DNA from: JBAZDC01 sp041654595
GTDB taxonomy: Bacteria > Pseudomonadota > Gammaproteobacteria > Burkholderiales > Burkholderiaceae_B
Direction of reading: 5' to 3'
DNA: 7,766 nt
Assembly: GCA_964551305.1 (NCBI GenBank)
Contig: CAZKBT010000094.1
Span: 1-7,766 of the forward strand
Shown one piece after another: positions 1-5,351 of the stretch. Made by a program: the position numbers and the translations under genes. Under the pieces are notes generated by a model. The model was not told where the DNA came from. It searched no databases and saw nothing but the letters and a program-made list of their open reading frames with translations. The stretch's first letter is position 1. Each line of letters begins with the position of its first letter.

Positions 1-493
1 CGTCATACTGAGCTTCTTCGGTATTTCCTTGCCGATCGTGCGCATCGGCGGCGGACTGCTCGTCATCGCGACAGCCTGGCAACTGGTCCGCGCGGCGGAT
101 CCGGACGCCGCGCACGCCCAGAAACTGGCGGATGCCTATTCCTATGCGCAGATACGCTCCAAGGCTTTCTATCCGCTGACTTTCCCCATGATATGCGGAC
201 CGGGCGCGATCTCCGCCGCCATTACCGTGGGCGCGACCTTGTATGAAAGCGCGCCCACGGCGGCGGCGATCAATCTTGCCGGCTCGCTGGGCGCCATCGT
301 CATCGCCTCCGCCGTCGTGTACTTGTGCCTGAGGTTCGCGGGCAGGTTCCTGCACTACCTGGGCAATAACGGCACGGCGGTGCTGATGCGACTCTCCGCT
401 TTCATTCTGCTGTGCATGGGTGTCCAGATCGTCTGGAACGGACTGCATGAATTGCTGCTCGGCCTGGCGCACGACATCCTGGCCCTGACATAA
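1..493 (+). CDS. MarC family integral membrane protein (3' part, cut by window start)
   Basis: The first complete codon is at base 2 and the gene ends at TAA 491-493, so about 163 residues are visible; the true start lies outside the window. MarC proteins (UPF0056) are inner-membrane proteins of roughly 200-220 residues, so this is about the last three quarters. The visible part starts inside a hydrophobic segment (FFGISLP..RIGGGLLVI). A charged loop follows, then the family's conserved segment with PLTFPMICGPGAIS (about residues 57-70), a further helix around residues 87-110, and a final helix with MRLSAFILLCMGVQIVWNG. The name comes from an old link to multiple antibiotic resistance that was not upheld, and no transported substrate is established for the family. 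The next gene, dsbB, is on the same strand 85 bases after the stop, without a clear terminator between them. Family assignment is confident; function is unknown. Confidence 0.88.
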   Translation, partial: VILSFFGISLPIVRIGGGLLVIATAWQLVRAADPDAAHAQKLADAYSYAQIRSKAFYPLTFPMICGPGAISAAITVGATLYESAPTAAAINLAGSLGAIVIASAVVYLCLRFAGRFLHYLGNNGTAVLMRLSAFILLCMGVQIVWNGLHELLLGLAHDILALT

Positions 494-578
494 GGCACCA
501 TCCCGTTGCGCTTGGACAATGCGCGCGGAACCAACCTTTATCGCGCCTTGCGGATATACTTCGTTACCCATCTTGGAT

Positions 579-1052
579 ATGACTGCCGTGAACAGAACCC
601 TTCATCTCATCGCCATTCTTTGCATGTCGGCCGTGGCCATGGCATTGGTGTCGCAACACGTTTTCGATATGCAGCCCTGTGCGTGGTGCGTCCTGCAGCG
701 CCTGATATTCCTGGCGATCGCAGCGGTTTGCTGGCTGGGCGTGCTGGTTCGCCTGCCCAAGCCCGCGGCCTTGGGCGCGTGCCTGCTCGGCCTGGCCGGC
801 ATGGCCGCGGCCGTCTACCAATATACGGTGGCTGCCGACAGTTTCTCATGCGATCTGACCTTTGCGGACCGCTTCTTGGCCGTCAGCCGGCTCGATGCTC
901 TGCTGCCGTTCGTTTTCGGCATTTATGCCAGCTGCATGGACGCGAGCGTCGACCTGCTCGGCGTGGAATACGTATTCTGGTCGCTGGGCTTGTTCCTGGT
1001 GATCATCGCTTTGGCCGTGCGCGGCCTGATCCGTTCCCGCCGTGACGCCTGA
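579..1052 (+). CDS. dsbB: Disulfide bond formation protein B (quinone-linked thiol oxidase)
   Basis: DsbB is an inner-membrane protein that reoxidises periplasmic DsbA and passes the electrons to ubiquinone or menaquinone. From ATG 579 the protein has 157 residues, close to the usual 160-175. Both redox pairs are present: CAWC at residues 34-37 in the first periplasmic loop, with Arg41 in the QR that follows, and Cys91/Cys119 in the second loop. Four hydrophobic segments lie around residues 8-25, 42-58, 64-82 and 129-150. An in-frame start at 519 would add 20 polar residues (MRAEPTFIAP...) ahead of the first helix. I prefer 579 because it puts the short cytoplasmic N-terminus directly before helix 1, although neither start has a strong Shine-Dalgarno. 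A TATACT at 555-560 could be a -10 box but lacks a recognisable -35. The gene converges on purF. Confidence 0.93.
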   Translation: MTAVNRTLHLIAILCMSAVAMALVSQHVFDMQPCAWCVLQRLIFLAIAAVCWLGVLVRLPKPAALGACLLGLAGMAAAVYQYTVAADSFSCDLTFADRFLAVSRLDALLPFVFGIYASCMDASVDLLGVEYVFWSLGLFLVIIALAVRGLIRSRRDA

Positions 1053-1055
1053 TAT

Positions 1056-1085
1056 CGAACGGGCCTGGCCTCCCAGGCCCGTTCG
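1056..1085. terminator. Perfect hairpin between convergent dsbB and purF, likely bidirectional terminator
   Basis: A 13-bp perfect inverted repeat (left arm 1056-1068, right arm 1073-1085) encloses a four-base loop (CCTC). It fills almost the whole 34-base gap between the dsbB stop (1050-1052) and the purF stop (1087-1089). Position and symmetry suggest a shared terminator for the two converging genes. There is no T-tract on either side, so it may act as a weak intrinsic terminator, as a transcript 3'-end stabiliser, or together with Rho. Confidence 0.72.
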
Positions 1086-1086
1086 G

Positions 1087-2586
1087 TCATTCGTCGTTGT
1101 TGCGTCCCGCCGCCATTTCTCCGGCGTGCTGGGCGCCGCGGCTTTGACTCAGCCGGTCCAGATAGGCGGCGTCTATGTCGCCGGTAGGATAATTGCCGCT
1201 GAAGCATGACGATTCGAACTGGCGCATGCCCGGGTTCAAATCGCGGATGGACTGCTCCAGATCGGACAGGTCCTGGTAGATCAACTTGTCGGCGCCGATC
1301 TCGAACGCCACCTGCTCCACATCCCGCCCCGTGGCGATCAATTCCGCCTGAGTCGGCATGTCTATGCCGTAGACGTTCGGGAAACGCACCGGCGGCGCCG
1401 CCGACGCGAAGAAAACCTTGTTCGCGCCGGCCGAGCGCGCCATCTCGACGATTTCCCGGCTGGTCGTACCCCGCACGATCGAGTCGTCGACCAGCAGCAC
1501 GTTCTTGCCGCGAAACTCCATGTCGATGGCGCTGAGCTTCTGGCGCACCGATTTCTTGCGCACGGCTTGGCCGGGCATGATGAAGGTACGGCCTATGTAG
1601 CGATTCTTGATGAAACCCTCGCGATACGACAGGTTCAGGCGGGACGCCAACTGCATGGCCGACGGCCGCGACGAATCGGGGATGGGCATCACGACGTCTA
1701 TTTCGCCCAGCCTGAGCGACTTGGCGACCTTATCGCCCAGGTACTCGCCCATGTTCAAGCGGGCATCGTAGATGGAGACGCCATCCATCATGGAGTCGGG
1801 ACGTGCGAAATACACGTATTCGAACACGCACGGCGTCAGGTTGGCGTCCTCGGCGCACTGCCGGCTGGACAGATTGCCGTCCAGGTCGATGAAAATCGCC
1901 TCGCCCGGCTCGATATCGCGCACCAACGTAAAACCGCATCCGGTCAGAGCGACGGATTCCGATGCCACCATCCATTCGACGCCCTGTTCCGTATCATTCC
2001 TGCCCAGGCAGAGAGGCCGTATCCCGAACGGATCGCGAAACGCCACCATCCCGTAATTGGCTATTTGGGAAATAACGGCGTAGGCGCCCTTGGCCCGCTT
2101 GTGCACGGCTGAAACAGCCTCGAATACGCTGGATTCGTCCAGGGATCCCGAATTCGACGCGCGCTGCAACTCATGCGCAAAAACATTGAGCAACACTTCG
2201 GAATCGGAATTGGTATTGATGTGGCGCCGATCGATGCGGAACAAGGCTTCGCGCAACTCGCGCCAATTGGTCAGATTTCCATTGTGCACGAAGGTAATGC
2301 CGAACGGGGCATTGACGTAGAAAGGCTGCGCTTCGTCCACGCTGTCGCTGGAGCCGGCGGTGGGATAGCGCACCTGCCCCAGGCCGCTGTTGCCGAGCAA
2401 AGAACGCATGTTGCGTGTGCGAAAGACGTCCCGCACCAGCCCATGGGCCTTGTACATGCTGAAAAACTGATCATGCGACGTGGAGATGCCCGCGGCATCC
2501 TGGCCCCTATGCTGCAACAACAGCAAGCTATCGTAAATCAGCTGATTTACGGGGCTGCGTCCGACGACGCCAACGATTCCACACAT
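1087..2586 (-). CDS. purF: Amidophosphoribosyltransferase (glutamine PRPP amidotransferase)
   Basis: PurF catalyses the first committed step of de novo purine synthesis, forming 5-phosphoribosylamine from PRPP and glutamine in the cytoplasm. The protein has 499 residues, close to the E. coli enzyme (about 505). It opens with MCGIVGVVG; Cys2 becomes the N-terminal nucleophile of the class II glutaminase domain once Met is removed. The glutaminase domain (about residues 2-240) also shows QHRGQDAAG (25-33), RYPTAG (73-78) and HNGNLTN (101-107). The phosphoribosyltransferase domain follows, with the PRPP-binding signature VLLVDDSIVRGTTS at 363-376. ATG 2586 is fixed by the need for Cys at position 2; a modest GGA lies upstream. 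It is the last gene of the folC-SPOR-cvpA-purF cluster, 24 bases after the cvpA stop. The purine end product probably inhibits the enzyme as in the family; no operator is recognisable. Confidence 0.97.
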   Translation of the reverse strand: MCGIVGVVGRSPVNQLIYDSLLLLQHRGQDAAGISTSHDQFFSMYKAHGLVRDVFRTRNMRSLLGNSGLGQVRYPTAGSSDSVDEAQPFYVNAPFGITFVHNGNLTNWRELREALFRIDRRHINTNSDSEVLLNVFAHELQRASNSGSLDESSVFEAVSAVHKRAKGAYAVISQIANYGMVAFRDPFGIRPLCLGRNDTEQGVEWMVASESVALTGCGFTLVRDIEPGEAIFIDLDGNLSSRQCAEDANLTPCVFEYVYFARPDSMMDGVSIYDARLNMGEYLGDKVAKSLRLGEIDVVMPIPDSSRPSAMQLASRLNLSYREGFIKNRYIGRTFIMPGQAVRKKSVRQKLSAIDMEFRGKNVLLVDDSIVRGTTSREIVEMARSAGANKVFFASAAPPVRFPNVYGIDMPTQAELIATGRDVEQVAFEIGADKLIYQDLSDLEQSIRDLNPGMRQFESSCFSGNYPTGDIDAAYLDRLSQSRGAQHAGEMAAGRNNDE

Positions 2587-2610
2587 TTTTCACGTTCCAG
2601 TAGACAAAAA

Positions 2611-3099
2611 CTAGTATGGCAGCCAAGCTGCCAGGGAAGGCGGCAGCGCTTGCTTGAGCTGCCGCACGCCGTCGACGGCGGCGCCCGATAATTGTGCCTG
2701 CTCCCACCACGGTTCTTTGGGCAGCTCGGTGTAGCCCGCCAGCACGACCAGCACCAGCACCATCAATATGCCCCGCATCAGGCCGAATAGTCCACCCAGG
2801 CCGTGATCGGCGGGCGTCAAGCCGGTCTTCTGTATCATCGTCGCCAAGGTCACGTTAACCAGTCCGACCATCAGAAGCATGCCGATGAATACGATGCCGT
2901 AGGCCAGCGCCATCCGCAACAGGCTGTTTTCGATGAACGGAGTGAACCAGGCCGCCATGAGCGGCCCCCACCAGATTGCGGCAAGAAAAGCGACGACATA
3001 GGCGATCAAGGACAAGACTTCCTTGATGAAGCCTCTGAGCAATCCCAACAATGCCGACACACCCAGGATGGCCAGCACGATATAGTCGAAGCTCGTCAC
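2611..3099 (-). CDS. cvpA: CvpA family membrane protein
   Basis: This is a 162-residue inner-membrane protein, the same size as E. coli CvpA (colicin V production protein). Four hydrophobic segments lie around residues 3-20, 27-45, 61-84 and 103-122. The family features are visible: the N-terminal FDYIVLAILGVSALLGLLRGFIKE, and a Gly-rich stretch ahead of helix 4 (LGGLFGLMRG, 101-110). The C-terminal tail is polar and ends in LPY. The molecular function of CvpA is not settled; in enterobacteria it has been linked to colicin V export and to envelope stress tolerance. The start is GTG 3099, which overlaps the TGA of the upstream SPOR gene by four bases (GTGA), indicating translational coupling. 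The gene directly precedes purF, as in E. coli, and the two probably share one transcript. Confidence 0.93.
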   Translation of the reverse strand: MTSFDYIVLAILGVSALLGLLRGFIKEVLSLIAYVVAFLAAIWWGPLMAAWFTPFIENSLLRMALAYGIVFIGMLLMVGLVNVTLATMIQKTGLTPADHGLGGLFGLMRGILMVLVLVVLAGYTELPKEPWWEQAQLSGAAVDGVRQLKQALPPSLAAWLPY

Positions 3100-3914
3100 C
3101 TGGAAGAGATAAACCCGTTGTCATACCCCAAGGCCCGCAAGCGCGCCTGCGCGGCCTGGGCGGCTTCGCGAGTCGGAAATGGTCCCACCCGCAGGCGGTA
3201 GGCCGTTTTGCCGTTGGCGGTCGCCGTTTCGACGTAGGCGTTCGTCACGCCGGCGCTGACCAGGCGCTGGCGGCGCGACTGGGCGTCCTGGTCCGACGTG
3301 TAAGCCGCGATTTGCAGCGTGAAGTTGCCTTTGGCGGCTGTCTGCGCCGGCGCGGGCTTCGGCGGTTCCCGCCCTTCGAGCAGTGCAAGCGCCACAGCGC
3401 CGTCGTCCGTGCGCTCGGCGGGCTTCGGCGAGGGCGTCGGCTTGGGAGCGGGCCGGGGAGTTTCGGTTGCGGGCTCGGGAGCCGGCGCGGCGGGTTGCCG
3501 GGGCGCTTGCTCCTCGGGCGGCTGGGCGCCGCTTTCGCCGGGCGCACCCACGATGCCGCCGCTGGCGGGGTCGGGCGCGACAGGAGTCGCCTCATCCGGA
3601 CTGGATGCGGGTTCGGGCTCTTGCGCGCCCTGGCTCGCCGCATCGCCCAGCGAAGTATTGTCCGCCAATTGGATGCCTGGCGGCTCGATGGCGGGCACCA
3701 CGACAGGCGTTTCCACTTGCTCGGGCGGCGTCGGCGAATCGAAGAGCATGGGTAGCACGATGACGGCCGCCAGCACCAGCGCCAAGGCGCCGATCAAGCG
3801 GCGGCGCGCGCGGCCCCTTAGCTCGTTGGCCTGGGCCTCGCTGGATAAAGACGGGCGCGATGCGGAGCGACGGCCAGATCCAGAATCAGACTCAGTGCGA
3901 GAGAACAATCCCAT
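3096..3914 (-). CDS. dedD: DedD-like SPOR domain protein, septal peptidoglycan binding
   Basis: This is a 272-residue bitopic inner-membrane protein. A basic cytoplasmic N-terminus (about 1-39, ending RGRARRR) precedes a single membrane helix at about 40-58. A long periplasmic linker rich in Pro, Ala and Glu follows (about 60-190). The C-terminal SPOR domain (about 196-272) shows FTLQIAAYTS, YRLRVGPFPTREAAQAA and a terminal LGYDNGFI. SPOR domains bind glycan strands stripped of stem peptides, which accumulate at the division septum. This architecture and its place between folC and cvpA match E. coli DedD, although the linker is not conserved in sequence. ATG 3914 has a weak AGG about ten bases upstream. 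The gap to folC is 54 bases with no convincing terminator, and the stop overlaps the cvpA start. The symbol rests on architecture and gene order; FtsN-type naming is possible but less likely. Confidence 0.85.
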   Translation of the reverse strand: MGLFSRTESDSGSGRRSASRPSLSSEAQANELRGRARRRLIGALALVLAAVIVLPMLFDSPTPPEQVETPVVVPAIEPPGIQLADNTSLGDAASQGAQEPEPASSPDEATPVAPDPASGGIVGAPGESGAQPPEEQAPRQPAAPAPEPATETPRPAPKPTPSPKPAERTDDGAVALALLEGREPPKPAPAQTAAKGNFTLQIAAYTSDQDAQSRRQRLVSAGVTNAYVETATANGKTAYRLRVGPFPTREAAQAAQARLRALGYDNGFISSR

Positions 3915-3968
3915 GGGGCATAAACCTATTTTTTGCTTGTATGATCGAAAAGAAGATCAAGCGTCCTT

Positions 3969-5264
3969 TCAACTGGCTTTTCGTCCTAGTTCCGCCAGTA
4001 CCGGCCCGACCGTCGCGAATGATCCGAATACCAGGATTCTATCATCCTTGCCCGCCTGGTTCCGCGCAGCGGCAAAGGCCAGGGTCGGATTTTCGTAACT
4101 GGAAATGGATATGGCGTCGTCCCTTGCAACGTCGGCCACCAGAGCGGCCAGATCGGCTCCGTCGGCCCCGCGATCGCCCGCCAGCGATGCGCAATGCCAA
4201 TGGTCCACGCTTCGGGCCAGCTTTTCGATGACGCCGCGCATATCCTTGTCGCGCATCATGCCGAACACGGCATGGGTATAGGGGTAATACGCCATGCCGC
4301 CCAGGCTGAGCGCCAGCGCCGACGCGGCATGGGGGTTGTGCGCGACGTCCAGCACGACCGTGGGTTCGCCGGGAAGTATCTGCAAGCGGCCGGGCAGCAC
4401 CACCTGGGCCAGGCCTATGCGCACGGCCTGCTGCGGCACGGCCAGGCGCGGACGCAAGGCTTCCAGCGCAGCCAGGGCGGCCGACGCATTCAGCAACTGG
4501 TTCGCTCCCCGTAGCGCCGGGTAGGCCAGCCCGCTTCGGCGCTGTTGCCGTCCCGCGAAGGCCCATTGCTGGCGATCGCCCGAATAGTTGAAATCGCGGC
4601 CGAACAGCCACAGGTCCGCGCCGATTTCCTTGGCATGCGAAATCACGGTGGCCGGGGGCTCGGGATCGGCGCAGACGGCCGGACGGCCGGGACGAAAAAT
4701 ATGGGCTTTCTCCCAGCCGATGGCCTCCCGGTCGTCGCCCAGGTACTCCACATGATCGATATCGACGCTGGTAATGACGGCGCAATCGGCATCCACCACG
4801 TTGACGGCGTCCAGCCGCCCGCCCAGGCCGACCTCCAGAATCGCCACGTCCAGCCGTTGCTCCGCGAACAGCAGCAGCGCGGCCAGGGTGGCGTATTCGA
4901 AATAACTGAGCGTCACCTCTCCCCTGGCCCGATCGATGCGCTCGAACTGGGCGACGATCTGTGCATCGCTTGCCGCCGCGCCATTCACGCGTATCCGTTC
5001 ATTGAAGTCGATCAAATGGGGCGACGTGTACAGCCCCGTCTTGTATCCCGCGGCAAGCAAAATGGCTTCCAGCATCGCGCAGGTCGAGCCCTTGCCGTTG
5101 GTCCCGCCCACCGTAATCACGACGAAGGGACAAGTCAATTCCAGCTTGTCCGCGACCGTTCGCAGGCGGTCCAGGCCCAGGTCGATGGCCTTCGCATGGG
5201 AGATTTCAAGATGGGCGAGCCAGGTTTGCAGCGTGGCGCCGTGGCCGGGAGCAGGGGTGCGCAT
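3969..5264 (-). CDS. folC: Bifunctional folylpolyglutamate synthase / dihydrofolate synthase
   Basis: FolC adds glutamate to dihydropteroate to make dihydrofolate and then extends the poly-glutamate tail of reduced folates, using ATP, in the cytoplasm. From ATG 5264 the protein has 431 residues, close to the roughly 420 of the E. coli enzyme. The Mur-ligase fold is clear: P-loop VGGTNGKGST at 52-61, SPHL at 81-84, YFEYATLAALLLF at 121-133, EVGLGGRLDAVN at 144-155, the carbamylated-lysine region IGWEKA with Lys186, and DVAHNPHAA at 306-314 leading into the C-terminal domain. I chose 5264 because the alignable family N-terminus (TPxxxxxLxxWLxxLE) begins there. An in-frame ATG at 5345 would add 27 residues with no family counterpart, and that extension would be encoded by the terminator and palindrome between lpdA and folC. 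No good Shine-Dalgarno precedes 5264. The gene heads the dedD-cvpA-purF cluster. Confidence 0.94.
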   Translation of the reverse strand: MRTPAPGHGATLQTWLAHLEISHAKAIDLGLDRLRTVADKLELTCPFVVITVGGTNGKGSTCAMLEAILLAAGYKTGLYTSPHLIDFNERIRVNGAAASDAQIVAQFERIDRARGEVTLSYFEYATLAALLLFAEQRLDVAILEVGLGGRLDAVNVVDADCAVITSVDIDHVEYLGDDREAIGWEKAHIFRPGRPAVCADPEPPATVISHAKEIGADLWLFGRDFNYSGDRQQWAFAGRQQRRSGLAYPALRGANQLLNASAALAALEALRPRLAVPQQAVRIGLAQVVLPGRLQILPGEPTVVLDVAHNPHAASALALSLGGMAYYPYTHAVFGMMRDKDMRGVIEKLARSVDHWHCASLAGDRGADGADLAALVADVARDDAISISSYENPTLAFAAARNQAGKDDRILVFGSFATVGPVLAELGRKAS

Positions 5265-5270
5265 GATGGT

Positions 5271-5309
5271 AAAAAAACAAAAAGCAGGTGCCGCGATAGT
5301 AGCACCCGC
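5271..5309 (-). terminator. Intrinsic terminator after aceF-lpdA, directly before folC
   Basis: Read on the - strand, an 8-bp stem (5309-5302 with 5291-5284, one G-U pair) and a 10-base loop are followed at once by five T, one G and seven T (5283-5271). This is the classical Rho-independent form. It lies 42 bases behind the lpdA stop and should end the pyruvate dehydrogenase transcript. It is unusual in ending just six bases before the preferred folC start codon. The loop contains TGCTACTAT (5304-5296), which resembles an extended -10 element. Confidence 0.8.
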
Positions 5310-5315
5310 CGGAAG

Positions 5316-5343
5316 GAATCGCGGCGCCGCGGCGCCGCGATTC
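5316..5343. repeat. Perfect 28-bp GC palindrome downstream of lpdA
   Basis: Bases 5316-5343 read the same on both strands, with 14-base arms and no spacer. The core is built from two overlapping GCGGCGCC units, so several alternative hairpins are possible. It sits between the lpdA stop (5352-5354) and the intrinsic terminator. It has no T-tract of its own, so it could protect the 3' end of the lpdA transcript, assist termination or be a protein-binding site. I saw no second copy in this window. Confidence 0.75.
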
Positions 5344-5351
5344 ATCGAGCC

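Noticed and set aside
506..1045. Second + strand frame of 179 codons overlapping dsbB
   Set aside because: It is a frame-shifted shadow of dsbB, rich in Arg and Gly. The dsbB frame carries the CXXC pair, second cysteine pair and membrane helices.
1211..1243. tRNA T-arm look-alikes (GATTCGAAC and GGGTTCAAATC)
   Set aside because: Both lie inside purF coding sequence near its end. I could not find a matching acceptor stem, D-arm or anticodon arm around them.
1567..2691. Long + strand frames opposite purF (1567-2112 and 2173-2691)
   Set aside because: They are in the same codon-aligned antisense register as purF and show no domain. They come from avoidance of TTA, CTA and TCA in the sense gene.
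3915..3968. Possible promoter for the SPOR gene in the folC-dedD gap (TTGATC, CATACA, GATC repeat)
   Set aside because: Spacing between the best -35-like and -10-like hexamers is too short, about 13 bases, and the inverted repeat is short and imperfect. Read-through from folC is simpler.
3051..4098. Gly/Arg/Ala-rich + strand frames opposite the SPOR gene
   Set aside because: They mirror the Pro/Ala/Glu-rich linker of the SPOR protein. Low-complexity GC-rich sequence keeps several frames open; there are no motifs or start signals.
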